From NCBI RefSeq assembly GCF_937616625.2, contig NC_065574.1, forward strand, positions 25,236,501 to 25,300,500: 64,000 nt of DNA, written 5' to 3'. Shown here piece by piece: positions 1 to 12,453 of the stretch. Every line of letters starts with the position of its first letter. Position 1 is the stretch's first letter. The translations under genes were made by a program, and so were the position numbers. Origin of the DNA: Mercurialis annua. Lineage: Eukaryota > Streptophyta > Magnoliopsida > Malpighiales > Euphorbiaceae. Below the pieces are notes generated by a model, which was not told where the DNA came from, did no database searches, and was given only the letters and a program-made list of their open reading frames with translations.

Positions 1-3000
1 GTTTATTTCATAAACTTATAGTTTATACGTATTTGACATATTTGATTTCTTATTATGGTATTGATATTTTTCTTTCTTGTTTTGTTGCAATAGTTTTCGA
101 TCAAATCTTAAATCTTAGGTTATATCTCATGATTCTAAATCGAATTAAATCATTGACAAGTCTCTTGTGACTTGATCCTTATGGTTAGGTCCCGAGATAG
201 TTCAACCGAGTTACCTTCAACCATGTGGCACAATCCCGAGATAGTTCGACCGAGTTACTCATGCCACTACTAAATCCTAAGTTGTGAGTCCCGAGATCGT
301 TCAACCGAGTTACTCACCAGGCACAGGTCCCGAGATAGTTCAACCGAGTTACCTTCGTGTCTGCATTCAGACTCTACACCCTGCAAGTCTTTTGAACTTA
401 ACTGTCGATTCATATAATTCCTATTGACATTTAATAGGAGTGTTTGTTCACATTGATTCTCGATGTATTTTCATATTGATTCTCGATGTATCGCAATTAC
501 TTTTTATTTCATATGAGTTCCGAGGACTATCATCGAGAATGAATGAGATACAAGTCCCGGTATAATTCTACCGAGTTCCACCTTGTATCTCAGTTCTTAC
601 TATTGAATATGTCAGAGTACACTTTTCTTATCTCATGTATTTATCATTTCGATGATTTATGTTGGGTTTTCTTGATCCTTTATGGACCATGACATGCACA
701 TTACAATCTACAAGCATACATCTATAACACACACACGTATGGGTATTCATTATAATTAAAAGTACGTATAGGAACGTACTATGTTTCTTTATAAATATAT
801 GAATAATAGTACATATAGGAATGTACTATATTTTTCTTATTTGTATTTGGTTCGATTCATGTCATTTTACTTTACCCATCCCCGGTGCCTTAACATTTAT
901 GTTATTATCAAAATAACACATTACGATAAAACATCATTTTCAAAGCATTCATACGTATACATTTTAAAAACAAACATTTCAAATATATAAATATTCATAT
1001 AGCTTTTCGTATTAAAATACGTAGCTTTATGAATATTCACGAGTAATTTAAAGTGTACTCACCACTTGCTATCAAAATTCTTCAAATAATTATGACGATA
1101 TCTCGATCCTTTTGCCTCAAACCTTGTCGATAGTCGCTCGTCCGATCTATGCAAATATAATAATAGCAAGAATTAATAAAATTCTAGCTATTATTAACTT
1201 AACCAAAATTATGTTTCTAGCCAACTTCGGCTATCGAAACCGCTTACTTAAAATAGTCCGACCCCTAAAAAAAATCGACATTCTTAAAGTTTAGAACGTC
1301 GCCTACAACTTTCGTTTAGGTCTCGGACCATAAAACGCACCCGAAGGTGTCGAAAACAAGCTCATAAGTTATTTCCTTGGAGCTGTTTACAAGTGCAGGG
1401 CAGACTGCACAACAAAATGTTCTGTCCAAAATAAACATCCTAGAGTTCGGTTCAATAAAAACTCAAACTTAGACAATTATAGTTAACATCCTAAAGTTTC
1501 CGTATCAGCAAACGGAACTTGATTTAGACCTATACAGCCCGAGAAATTGCCTTTGCAATATCGCTGTTTTGCAAGACATTTTCTGCAAAACGTCAACTTG
1601 TGCGTATCGACTCAATTCACAACTTATTATGTAACGAGGCTAATCTATCGATACCACATTCTAACAACAACGCAATACAGCCCCTATACTCCTCCTAATT
1701 ATATGCAATTCAAGACTTAAACGTTATCAAATTCACTTATTCATGAAACTCACACCGAGACCGAATGATTTATTGCATTTTCCAAATAAACTTCATCAAT
1801 CAATTTCAATTATTATTCAGTTCTAATAACTCAAAACCAAGTCTTTAATCATCATTTGAACCACTTATCCCTATCTTAGCTTCATGGACGAAACCCTACT
1901 ACACTTTACTTTCAATTTCATTCATTAATCATCAATAACAACACATCATTAAACTCAAGCAATTTCCGAATCCTAAGTTCATTTCTTATCCAATTCACTC
2001 AACAAAACTTAATCAATTGTATCAATTCTAAATCAATCCAAAAACAGAGCATGCTCACCTTGATTGGTATCTTTCATCACCAAAAGTTTAGCTTCCAAAA
2101 TTCACCATGAATTTGCTCCAATTCAAGCTTATAAACACCTAACAACATCAATTAAACAATAACTTCATTAAACCTAAAAATCTCGAAATTCACAGCTTAA
2201 ACCTCGACCATATTTTGATTTTCTTACCTCAAATTGAATCCATAGATCTGTAGATAATCATTTCCTCGTTCCGTGGCTGCAAGAATCGCTAAATTTCGTT
2301 GAGAAACGAGGAAGTTATGGCATTTGTAAGATTTGGGTGAAAAATGGAGAAGAGTTTCGGGATTCTTCTCTTCTTTGCTGAAAATTTTCTATTGAATGAA
2401 TGATTATTCATTCATAAATGATGCTAATAAGTGGGTTAAAAGTCCATTTAGGCCCTTGAAGTTGCCACCTCCTTAACCTTCACTTTCTAACTGTTCTTTC
2501 GTCCGATTTAGTCCACTAATCCTTTAATCATTCGATTCTCGATAAATTCCGTATCATTTATTTTCCAAATAAATAATATTAGTCTCATATCTTATAATAT
2601 CACTTTCCAATAATTTATTTTGGCAATTTTGGCCAAAAACGCTCAAATTTCCATTTTGAGCTAACTTGCACTTTTTCTCGCTTTTTCGTCCAATTTTCAT
2701 TTTAATGACTATTGATAACAACTTTATCGATATTATTTTCATATCTTAAGAAAATAGAGTAAAACACAACTTCCTCTGGAAGTTTGTGGTTAAAAGTCCA
2801 CTTTAGTCCTTAAAGTGGCTAATTTGCACTTTAACCCTTATTCTTAACTAATCGTCAAACTATCTTCTAAAACGATTTTGTATACTTACAAAACTTTGAC
2901 GATCATTTATTAATAATATTTCACGGACCTTGGCGTGAATATTATTAGCTCTGGCTTTCCAACTTATTTTATTTTATTCCCTTTTTGTCTCGATTAAATC

Positions 3001-3170
3001 CAATTTATCGCATAATAATTTTCCATTTATATTTTTTTTTGATAATTCCAATAGACTCGCTTTGGTCTAAGTCCTTATTATCCAATCTCAATCCGATAGT
3101 CTCGTTCTTAATCTTTACGATTATGCCTCGTGGCACTATACGTAATACCTCAAAAATTTAGGTTATTACA
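1..3170 (-). mobile_element. LARD-A 3' LTR, cut by the window edge
   Basis: This is one long terminal repeat of a large-LTR retrotransposon in minus orientation. It matches base for base, with scattered substitutions, the copy that starts at 5156: position 1 aligns with 5632, so about 476 bp lie outside the window. The repeat ends at 3170 in ...GGTTATTACA, which on the minus strand gives the TG start TGTAATAACC. It contains no credible coding region; the short ORF near 781 recurs in the other LTR at 6412 simply because the LTR is duplicated. The right-hand partner is split by the Tat element (5156-7096 and 40323-42024). Confidence 0.9.
189..582. repeat. Cluster of CCCGAG...ACCGAGTTAC motifs in the LARD-A LTR
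   Basis: Five imperfect copies of a roughly 25-bp motif (core CCCGAGATAGTTCAACCGAG, usually followed by TTAC) lie near 189, 234, 289, 327 and 556. The partner LTR has the same five. The motif recurs in LARD-C and, inverted, in element B, always in the second half of the LTR in element orientation, so it is a shared family feature. Its role is unknown. Confidence 0.85.
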
Positions 3171-3184
3171 ATCTTCCCCCCCTT
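3171..3184 (-). other. Polypurine tract of LARD-A
   Basis: Directly next to the 3' LTR the minus strand reads AAGGGGGGGAAGAT, a purine run in the position where plus-strand DNA synthesis is primed in LTR retrotransposons. Confidence 0.8.
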
Positions 3185-4380
3185 ATAAAAATTTGTCCTC
3201 GAATTTTCATAATCTTCGTTCTCTTCCTTCAATACTTCGCTGCGATACTCTGATTAATCATTCACTAACTGTTGACTTTACAGTTAGGTTTATATGGTCT
3301 CCCATCTATTACCATCCTTAGATGAAAGTACCTCGATATACTTATCGAGTAACTTCTTACACAAACAATTCTAACAATTTCTTGACCCTTAATTCACAAT
3401 CATTATGAATCAATCCCTCTTTCTACAATCGACTACAATAATATCTTCTTGCACGTGGGTTCACGTCTCTTTTGTAACTAACTCCTATGTTTGATTCTCT
3501 CATTTTAGAGGTAAGCTCGCTTTTAGCTTAAGCATCGTCGCTATTACTTTACAAACGTGTAAAGTAGCGCCGACGTCTTCGTATTCAACATACGAGACTG
3601 CTTTTAAGAATTGCAATTCAAATCTTGATACATTTCATATCGCGTTATACTATTCGCTGTTCTACATACGTATGTTCTTATATAGGCCTAACAAGATGAT
3701 CACTCTTGTCCTATGCCTCTATATACAGAGTCCCTATCTGAGCTTACTTACGTTTGAAAACTCATCTGTTTAAAACCACGAAAATTTTCATTTCTCAAAT
3801 CATGTCATAATTGTGCACCGGTGTGATGACTTCTCTCATCACAAGAGTTGCAATGACACTCCTCTTTTCTTTTCAGACACACAATGTATATGATGCATGT
3901 CCTACCAGTGTATGCAATATGGATGTAGTGATGCAATTCTATTCGTGTCAACGCAATGTCTTTATGAATCGTGTCCGGGCACAATTATGTCTTTTCAAAA
4001 CATTTCATTTCGATCAAATACTTTTCTTTTCATAAAACGGGGTTTACGTAAGTTTCTCTCGACATAAGACTCTGCATTATCTATTAATTATCTTTCTATC
4101 GTTCGCAACTATTTACATTCTTTACACATGTAAAGATGTAACTCTTTTTTCCTGATTCTGACGTCGTTCGAAAGACACGTCCTAAACGTTCGTGTTTACA
4201 CTAGGCTAGCTCAAAAGGTATGATCACTTTCGAGCTTCTAGTGTTTGAATTTCATAATGTTTGTCTCGATTACATCGTATATCTAGTTGTGTCTAATTAG
4301 AAGTCGTCGCGACAACTCTGTCTTTTAGAAAAAAAAAGTTGTTTCGTGTTGCCCGTGGTATCAAACTACTCGGGATGTGG

Positions 4381-4619
4381 ACATTCCTTCACGTGGTAAC
4401 CTTGTTGTCCACATCGAAGACATATGTATGTCCTAGCTTGACAGCTACTCGAGCATCTCCTATCGCATAGCGATTGTATGAAACTTGCATAGTTGGAACT
4501 TCCTTGTTCCGACGACAAACTAATAGTGCTAGCCCTTTTGGCTGCCTTCCCTTATCTATCTTTCCTATAAATCCGACTATGTCGCCTTTCTTAAGTCTTG
4601 CGAGCATTTCGCTCAGCAT
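4381..4619 (-). pseudogene. gag: gag C-terminal relic with CCHC zinc knuckle
   Basis: A 76-codon open frame (4619 to 4389) rich in Lys and Arg runs into a different frame in which 4422 to 4381 encodes CLRCGQQGYHVKEC, a canonical CX2CX4HX4C nucleocapsid zinc knuckle that binds RNA in retroelement Gag. A frameshift therefore lies near 4425. The frame stops just after the knuckle (PHPE then stop). This is the only recognisable protein evidence in LARD-A and suggests descent from a Gypsy element, perhaps a large-LTR chromovirus; the lineage is inference. Confidence 0.65.
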
Positions 4620-5139
4620 AGACTTAGCAAACTTTGCAGCATTTACTCATAAGAACTATTTCAATTCATAACAATCGATTATAATATATAAATTTCATGT
4701 ATCGTATAAACTATCACACGCTTACATACCTATGAGCATATCACTCTCCTGAGTGATCGCATTTTGCAGCGCGTCACATATCTCATCAATCATATACTAT
4801 CAAATCAGTTTATAATCATATTCCATAACGATATTCTTTTATCATATGAGTCTCGAGAGTATATAACTCTTCGCAGACTATAGATACTCGAAAGCGTTTT
4901 GCTTACTCGAGTAAACACAAAACATAATTTGTGCTCATGCACACTCCTAACTCGACTCCTAATAGCACATAAGGGGGAGGACGTTTTTGTAAAACATTTG
5001 AAAAATCGATGAAAAAGATGATAACATTCAAAAGACATGACTAGAAATTCCTATAATCCGCAGTAGTTCCTAGGTATTGACTAACTCTTTGTGATACTTC
5101 GATCACAAAAGAATAATGGCCTAGGAACACTAAACAATT

Positions 5140-5151
5140 GCTCTGATACCA
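5140..5151 (-). other. Primer binding site, initiator tRNA-Met type (LARD-A)
   Basis: The minus strand reads TGGTATCAGAGC four bases after the end of the 5' LTR. This is the standard plant sequence complementary to the 3' end of initiator tRNA-Met. It fixes the element orientation as minus and the LTR on its right as the 5' LTR. Confidence 0.9.
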
Positions 5152-5155
5152 CCTT

Positions 5156-7096
5156 TGTCACGACCCAAATTTATGAGTCGCGACCGGCGCTAGGGAATGG
5201 GAGTGGTAGCTCCGAAACCCGTAGCAAGCCTAAAAACCTGTGTAAATTTTTTTCGCAAATCAAATCATATTTCATATATCAAAATACATGTGACCCCATT
5301 TTACAAAAACATCAGAGTGAAAATGCGTTATACAAATACATAGACAAAAACATCTAGACTACTACGGACCGCTAGAATGAAAACCTTCTTATACTTCTTG
5401 TGCAAATGACTTCCGAGAATTAAAACTTCGGAAGCTTAACTCTTCAAATCATATCATACTATCCCTGAAAAATGGGAGGAGAAACGGGGTCAGTATAAAA
5501 CTGAGTGAGTTCACCAAATTACACGCAATATCACATAAAGGGTTAAAACCGTTGAAAACCCATTTTATATATAGAAAATATCCTTCTGAAATCATATTGC
5601 ATACCCTGTTTACTTTCCTTCATAACTCTTTGTTTATTTCATAAACTTGTAGTTTATACGTATTTGACATCTTTGATTTCTTATTATGGTATTGATATTT
5701 TTCTTTCTTGTTTTGTTGCAATAGTTTTCGATCGAATCTTAAATCTTAGGTTATATCTCATGATTCTAAATCGAATTAAATCATTGGCAATTCTCTTGTG
5801 ACTTGATCCTTATGGTTGGGTCCCGAGATAGTTCAACCGAGTTACCTTTAACCATGTGGCAAAGTCCCGAGATAGTTCGACCGAGTTACTCATGCCACTA
5901 CTTAATCCTAAGTTGTGAGTCCCGAGATCGTTCAACCGAGTTACTCACCAGACACAGGTCCCGAGATAGTTCAACTGAGTTACCTTCGTGTCTGCATTCA
6001 GACTCTGCACCCTGCAAGTCTTTTGAACTTAACTGTCGATTCATATAATTCCTATTGACATTTAATAGGATTGTTTGTTCACATTGTGCCTCGATCTTGT
6101 TTCGTATTGATTCTCGATGGATCGCACTTATTTTTTATTTCGTATGAGTTCCGAGGACTATCATCGAGAATGAATGAGATACAAGTCCCGGGATAATTCT
6201 ACCGAGTTCCACCTTGTATCTCAGTTCTTACTATTGAATATGTTAGAGTACACTTTTCTTATCTCATGTATTTATCATTTTGATGATTTATGTTGGGTTT
6301 TCTTGATCTTTTATGGACCATGACATGCACATTACAATCTACAAGCATACATCTATAACACACGCACGTATGGGTATTCATTATAATTAAAAGTACGTAT
6401 AGGAACGTACTATGTTTCTTTATAAATATATGAATAATAGTACATATAGGAATGTACTATATTTTTCTTATTTGTATTTGGTTCAATTCATGCCACTTTA
6501 CTTTACCCATCCCCGGTGTCTTAACATTTACGTTATTATCAAAATAACACATTACGATAAAACATCATTTTCAAAGCATACATACGTATACATTTTAAAA
6601 ACAAACATTTCAAATATATAAATATTCATATAGCTTTTCGTATTAAAATACGTAGCTTTATGAATATTAACGAGTAATTTAAAGTGTACTCACCACTTGC
6701 TATCCAAATTCTTCAAATAATTATGACGATATCTCGATCCGTTTGCCTCAAACCTTGTCGATAGTCGTTCGTCCGATCTATGCAAATATAATAATAGCAA
6801 GAATTAATAAAATTCTAGCTATTATTAACTTAACCAAAATTATGTTTCTAGCCAACTTTGGCTATCAAAATCGCTTACTTAAAGTCCGACCCCTAAACGA
6901 AATCAACATTCTTAAAGTTTAGAACGTCGCCTACAACTTTCGTTTAGGTCTCGGACCATGAAACGCACCCGAAGGTGTCGAAAACAAGCTCATAAGTTAT
7001 TTCCTTGGAGCTGTTTACAAGTGCAGGGCTGACTGCACAACAAAATGTTCTGTCCAAAATAAACATCCTAGAGTCCGATTCAACAAAAACTCAAAC
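5156..7096 (-). mobile_element. LARD-A 5' LTR, first segment
   Basis: The LTR starts TGTCACGACCC (minus-strand end GGGTCGTGACA) and matches 1-1460 from position 5632 on. It is broken at 7096 by the Tat element and resumes at 40323. Total LTR length without the insertion is about 3.64 kb. Positions 7092-7096 (CAAAC) are the target duplication of the Tat insertion. Confidence 0.9.
5820..6215. repeat. CCCGAG...ACCGAGTTAC cluster, second LTR copy
   Basis: This is the 5' LTR copy of the cluster at 189-582, with motifs near 5820, 5865, 5918, 5957 and 6186. Point differences between the copies are few. Confidence 0.85.
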
Positions 7097-7656
7097 TGTT
7101 CGCGAGATTTTCACCTTGCTTGAACCTTTGAATTTGTTAATGGGTAACTTTAGGTAATGATGCTTTAACCGGGGTGATTCTAGATGAGGTAAACAAGATT
7201 TGAATGACGTAACCCTTATTTAAGTGACGTAACCTGAATTCAAGTAGCGTTTTCCAAATTGTGAATGACGTTACCGCCGTTCGATTAAACTAACAGTATT
7301 AATCTGGGAATTCTGAAATCCAAGCGAGATTAATATCAATTCTACTCCTAATCTAAGATTCAATCCGGAGATTGAAATTAAAAGCCTGAGCTTTGGTTTT
7401 TTTATTAATGATGTGTTGATAAAAATAATAATACAATAGTACTTGCTACTTATAGGGAGCAAACCCTAATAAAGAGTCCTAATCCTAATGAGATTCTATT
7501 TCCTAATCAACAAATAATTTAAATAAGAAAAAGGCTAAAAGTAAATATAGCTCTTTATTGGGCTATCATCCCATATGAGCCCATTTAGCTCTCTCATCAA
7601 GTCTTGGGCTAACGCATTCCAGGCCTCTTACCCAAATCCCTGTGCCGGTGCAAACA
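7097..7656 (-). mobile_element. Tat element 3' LTR
   Basis: Starts TGTTCGCGAG and ends GTGCAAACA on the plus strand. A TATA-like CTATAAGTAG occurs on the minus strand around 7445-7456, about 200 bp into the LTR in element orientation, and would be the U3 promoter. The partner is 39758-40317. Confidence 0.9.
7205..7274. promoter_or_regulatory. Three TGACGT(A/T)AC motifs in the Tat LTR
   Basis: TGACGTAAC at 7205 and 7225 and TGACGTTAC at 7266 resemble plant bZIP (as-1/CRE-like) sites. In element orientation they lie downstream of the TATA-like box, so they would be in transcribed LTR sequence. Binding is not shown. Confidence 0.35.
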
Positions 7657-7732
7657 ATGTCCCCAACGAGCTTAGAGTTTCAGCTATGGGCTTGTTATTT
7701 TCGGCCTAGAGACCCAAATGGGCTTCGCTCCT
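7657..7732 (-). other. Tat element polypurine tract and 3' untranslated fragment
   Basis: The minus strand reads CTCGTTGGGGACAT immediately before the 3' LTR, a plausible polypurine tract at 7657-7670. The remaining bases up to 7732 are untranslated element DNA; 7728-7732 (CTCCT) is the target duplication of the Athila insertion, repeated at 20688-20692. Confidence 0.6.
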
Positions 7733-8691
7733 TGTTGGCACTTAATCGCAAGTGTACGATATCGCGTAAGTAATATATATTGGAAGACCAAGTATCGATC
7801 CCACAAGGAACAATGAATTAAACAACTAATTTCTAATATTCTTTAATTGGCTAGTAGAAAAATAAATGGATTTGCGTAAAACTAATTAAAAGTCTATCTT
7901 AAATTAACTCAAGTAATTAAACTAAAAATCTGAAATTAAACAAATAAATTGAGGTTTAAACAATAATGGCAAAAAGCTCAAGGATTGATAATTCCAAATA
8001 AACTAGTAAAAGAATGGATTTAAAACTTATTTAGTGATTTTATTGTGAATCGAGCTATTCTAATGCACCGAATCCTGCTCTCTCAAGCCTCAAAGATTCA
8101 AATAAAATCACAACCTAATTAACTAATCAATTATTAACTTGCTCTCACAATATTAAAACAGAATTAAATAACTAAATTGTAATTATGAAGCAAACTCAAC
8201 GACTGCCTAAATTCCAACCCGCTCTCACGGCGTTTTCCTCTAAGTTTTTAATTACCTATGTCTATTTAATTAACAATCTCTCAATTAGTTAATTAAACAC
8301 AAAATCATGAACTAAGTGATCAAATTAATTCAAGCATTAATCTTAGTAATTAAAACACAATTTTACTCACTTAATAAATCCTAATCCAATTCAAAAACTA
8401 ATCTAAGTGTTCATATCAATCCCCGAACAAAGGATTTAGTTACTCATGCTTAAGTTTAAATTAAATAAAGAAGAAGATGAAGAATTAAACATAATTAGAA
8501 CAATAAATACCGGAGTTGTCAATTTCGGAAGAATTGTCTAGATTAAACTTGAAATCTTCACAATCGTTCTTTGCAGAAACTAATAATAAATTACTTATAA
8601 ACTGCTAGAAAACAGAAGCTAAAACGCTATTTTAAGAGAACAAAAATATAACTAATGTATTCTAATTATCAAAACTAGTCTATTACAAGGT

Positions 8692-8702
8692 CTTTATATA
8701 GT
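8692..8702 (-). promoter_or_regulatory. TATA box of the Athila LTR
   Basis: The minus strand reads CACTATATAAAGACC, a strong plant TATA box; the same sequence is in the other LTR near 20050-20059. It lies about 640 bp into the LTR in element orientation, so genomic transcription should begin some 30 bp further on. Confidence 0.6.
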
Positions 8703-8826
8703 GGAGGAAGCTCTGCAATCTTCTAAGTCGATTTACGAATCGAATTTAAAATAGAAGTTTCAGTTGGAGTCGGAAAAGAAGATTAAGTCCAAGTCAAATT
8801 CTGATTAGGCAAATTTCACCTCTTTC

Positions 8827-9095
8827 TCGTTCGTACCCTTGATTCTCGTTCGAGACATAAGCCAAATTTCCACGGTTCTCGTTTGTCCTTTGCTTTCTCG
8901 TTCGAAAATAGGAGTTTCCGAGAACAAAATCTCGTTTGCCCATTCTTGGTTCGAACGAAACCTTCATATTACCTCTTGACTCTCGTTCGAGAATGTCTTT
9001 CTTGTTCGAGACTCAACCTTTTTCTTCATGGTTCCCGTTCGAGAATTATGTTTTTCGAACGGGAACATCCCTTTACTGCCCAAGGTTAGTTCGAA
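8827..9095. repeat. Cluster of CTCGTTCGA/TCGAACGAG motifs in Athila U3
   Basis: About ten copies of a near-palindromic motif built on CTCGTTCGA or its complement occur in 270 bp, immediately upstream of the TATA box in element orientation. The other LTR has the same cluster near 20180-20455, and a second cluster lies inside the element at 12897-13292. Confidence 0.8.
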
Positions 9096-9340
9096 ACTTC
9101 TTAATCCTATTTGATCCTTTCTTCACGACGTTAATTTCTTCGTCCGCAAGCTACGCTTTTGCTCCAACGCTCAATCCATCATTAATTAGCTCCAAATACT
9201 CGATTTTCACCTAATTTCCACTGAAACACTAACAAACACTATCAAACATAAAAATGCCAAATAATGTATAAAATTAATACTAAATGTGATAAAAACCGAG
9301 TAAAATCGACCCTAATTATAGGAGTAAAATACTCCTATCA

Positions 9341-9353
9341 AACCTCCTCACAC
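9341..9353 (-). other. Polypurine tract of the Athila element
   Basis: The minus strand reads GTGTGAGGAGGTT directly before the 3' LTR, the usual Athila-type plus-strand primer. Confidence 0.8.
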
Positions 9354-11080
9354 TTAACCTTTGCTTGTCCTCAAGCAAGAAATAAATCTTACTCTACAAA
9401 ATATGTTAGAAATACTTAGCATATAACTTAACAATGAATCAATCAAAGAAATCCCCAACCTATGAACAATATGAACAATCAAAACTTCTAACTCCGACAA
9501 CTAAATAATGATGCAATCAAATAACAATAATAATTTATGACATAATTCAATATAAAAAAGGTTACTAACTCATTAGTACAAGGTCAAATTGAATCACACT
9601 TCAAGCTTCACTATCACTTGCGGGACATGGAAAATAATCAATTTCTCACTTAGGCAAATTATAGCACAATTTAGTAAAAACTAAGCTAATGGCATCAATA
9701 TATCAACAAGTAGGGTATATAACAAAGAAAAGCTCACAATTGAAAACATGAATATTCACCATAAGCTTGCTCATAGTCCCGGACTCCGCTACTTGATTCG
9801 GTAATCAACAAAAATCATATGGTCTTTAATGGGGTTGTAACGTGGCTAAGGTAAAGGGTAGGTAAAAAGGTTAAACAAAGGCTAATTATCAACTTAATAA
9901 ACTATTTATTACTACTATTAACTTATAGGTTGATCTAACTCCACTTTTGCGTTTATATGAACTCATAACTTTCTTTTCTTTTTGAATTACGATCCTTTTT
10001 GCAAACTCATAATTTTTTCTCTTTCTTTTGAGCTATTACTTGCAAATTTCTACCTCTTTTTTTTTCTTTTTCAATCTTTTTCAAGGCGTAACTTTATCTT
10101 TTAAGCACAATGTAGTTCACTTTCTCTTTTCACTAATCTTGAGTTTCGAATCACCTATATCCATCGTAGTCATAATAGATAATATATTAAGTCGATAAGG
10201 TAAACAAAAGAGGTAAGACATAGAACGATAAAAGGTGTAAAATACGGTAAAAACAATAAAAAGGTTTAAGGCTCAAATTGGTGTAATCTAGGGGATAAAG
10301 GGTAGTCTATTTAAGTGGTCTAAAAGAAAGGTTATACCTAATTGCCATAATCATCTAATTGTTGAAAACTCAACCGTGTAACTTTAAACGGACAGCGAGC
10401 AAGTTCTAGGAATAAAACATGAAATCAACACTCACAAAAAGAAAATTAAGCTCAAAACTCTCAAAAGTGTGTAGTGTTATGCCATAAACTTAATTCCTAC
10501 AAAAATTATGCTACTTATGCCAAAAGTTTAAAAACGACTATAAAAATAAACAATCGACATGTCATGAATCCGCATCAAGTTATTCAATTATGTTTCAACG
10601 ATTTGAACAAGTCTAAATTTTGATTTCACCCTTATTTCATCGGATTATGTCAACGAATTATTAAGTCATTAAGCAAGCATCACTTATCAATTGTCGAATT
10701 AAGAAGTCGTGTTCATACATTCATCGATTCGGAGAAATCTAAGATTGACAAATTAATTAAGATACACACCAAATCAACTAACACTTTTCATATTTAAAGA
10801 CAAAGATTGGAGCGATACAAGACTTTGAAAATAAACTACTTTAACACCCTAATACATTCTACTAAAAATAAAAAGAAAGCTGAAAATAACTACTTCAACA
10901 CCCTAATAAAAACAAAACAAAGCTGAAAATAAAGATAAATCACCGAAAATAACCCAAACGAAAGATAAAATTTTCTTCCCCCCTCCTCACACTATTTCTA
11001 GCTATGTCCCCAAAGCTAAGAAATAAGAAAAATAAAAACAGAAAATTAAAGGAGTTTGGGTTAGAAAAACAAATCTCGCT
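9354..11080 (-). other. Athila 3' untranslated region
   Basis: AT-rich non-coding DNA of about 1.7 kb between the third ORF and the polypurine tract. T-rich stretches occur at 9960-10090. I see no ORF, RNA gene or nested element here. Confidence 0.7.
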
Positions 11081-12453
11081 CTAGTCAAAGGCCGGTGGAT
11101 CCGGTGATGGTTCCGGTGATGGATAACGTGCTCCGCCGGCGGCATTAAAATAACCCCGAAGAAAATCCTCTTGCCGATTAAGCCGTGCCCGCATTCGATC
11201 TTGCCTCCATTGAAGTTGTGCAAGACCAACATGTTGCTCACGTCGGATGTCTTCAAGTAATTTTTGGTTAGTTTCCCAACCAACCCGGTTTTGCTCCCAT
11301 CCGGTCCGGTTTTGTTCTACCAACTCAGAAAACCGTTGATCAAACCCGGAAACATTGGCCGCTTCTCCGGCTTGAGAAGTTTCGCGGGTTCCTTCCCCGC
11401 TCGCCTTCCTACTCTTCCTTCCACTTCTCCTCCTTCTTCTTCCACTCTCTCTTCTTGTGCCGCCGCTTCTCTTTCGGCTCTAGACAACAATCGCACCCTT
11501 CTATGATAGAGAATAATTCTCCCCCTCTTCACGTACCCGGCCACATCTAAATGGGAAATGTTGATTATCCGCGCCGGAGTGGACTCGAAGGTTGCCAAGA
11601 TAGATGCCGTGGGCATACAATTGTATTTCTCGGCTAATGCTCGAATGAACCATCCATAACCAATCTTCGACAATTCTTGTGGAACCGCTCTTAATCGCTT
11701 CAAAAGACGATAAGCCGTGTTGACTTGGTAGGCATCGATCTCCGGATGTAAAATGGCATTTAATGCCAAAAGATCACTCTTCGCCACCTTGGAGTACTCA
11801 TTACGCCCGCCAAAAGAATGCCCAAACCATTTCAAGAACACCACTATATTGATGTCTTTGACTTCATTCATCTTTGACACCTTGGACTTGTAATCGGCAC
11901 GATCTGTCAATTCCCTCCAAATTGCCACTTGATCAAACTCTTGAGCCCAATTGACCAATCCTGTTCCCCTCATTCCAAAAAGTTCCACTAAATCTTCAAC
12001 ACTAAGAGTATGACTAGTGTTGTTGATGCGGAAAGTAATGGAAGTAGGAGAACCGCGAACCGGTTTAAGAGTAGAAAAGAACTCAAAAGTCATCTCATCG
12101 TAAGAATGGTGACTTACCTTGGCCAACGCCGTTAGACCCAAGATGTCTAAGTACCTCTCAATTTCATCTTTAATCCCGAGGCGCTCCATATCATCAAAAT
12201 CAATTTCAAACGGAACCGCAATATCCCGCTCCTTAATACTCAAATACAAGTCACCTTCCTCCTCTGTATGGATTTGGAAAGGTGCTTGATAACAAGATGT
12301 CAAAATCGCCGAGGTGCTAGGCCTAGAGGCGGAGGGAGCGGTTGATTTTGATCGGCTTCTTCCGACGGCCGGTAAAGATGGAATAGCCGCTTCTTGATTT
12401 CTTGTGCTTGAACGGAGGATTGGTTGATTTTCGGCATTCTTGCTTCGCACCAT
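11081..12453 (-). pseudogene. ATHILA-type third ORF (extra/env-position ORF)
   Basis: The ORF starts at 12453 and reads 378 codons to 11317; the protein then continues in another frame from about 11323 to a stop at 11081, so there is one frameshift near 11330-11370. Residues about 70-260 resemble the plant ATHILA ORF-1 domain (for example ERYLDILGL, then SVEDLVELFGM). A Ser-rich basic N-terminus precedes it and an Arg/Glu-rich, probably coiled-coil tail (NRTGWEQNRVGWETNQ and following) ends it. It sits between integrase and the 3' LTR in sense orientation, the place of the so-called env-like ORF in Athila elements, but no transmembrane segment or signal peptide is visible. Function unknown. 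Confidence 0.8.

Larger units (their letters stand above)
3171..5155 (-). mobile_element. LARD-A internal region, essentially non-coding
   Basis: About 2 kb separate the polypurine tract from the primer binding site, far too short for gag-pol. No protease, reverse transcriptase or integrase motif is visible in any frame. The only protein relic is a gag zinc knuckle (4381-4422). A stretch near 3803-3850 is recognisably related to LARD-C near 32926-32975 and, inverted, to element B near 42805-42835, so the three elements are relatives. Such an element (LARD type) would need proteins from an autonomous relative. Confidence 0.8.
7733..9340 (-). mobile_element. Athila 3' LTR
   Basis: 1608 bp, starting TGTTGGCACTTAATCGC and ending AATACTCCTATCA. 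It aligns throughout with 19092-20687 with scattered substitutions and small indels. It holds the TATA box at 8692-8702 and the CTCGTTCGA cluster at 8827-9095. Confidence 0.95.

Noticed and set aside
189..582. Regularly spaced direct repeats resembling a CRISPR array
   Set aside because: Spacing and repeat length are irregular, the repeats belong to LTRs and the DNA is from a plant.
781..990. ORF of 69 codons recurring at 6412
   Set aside because: It is duplicated only because it lies in the two LARD-A LTRs. The composition is AT-driven, with no domain and no promoter or conservation pattern of a protein.
5140..5151. tRNA-like sequence GCTCTGATACCA
   Set aside because: It is a primer binding site next to an LTR; no cloverleaf-capable tRNA sequence surrounds it. 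The same holds at 35131-35142.
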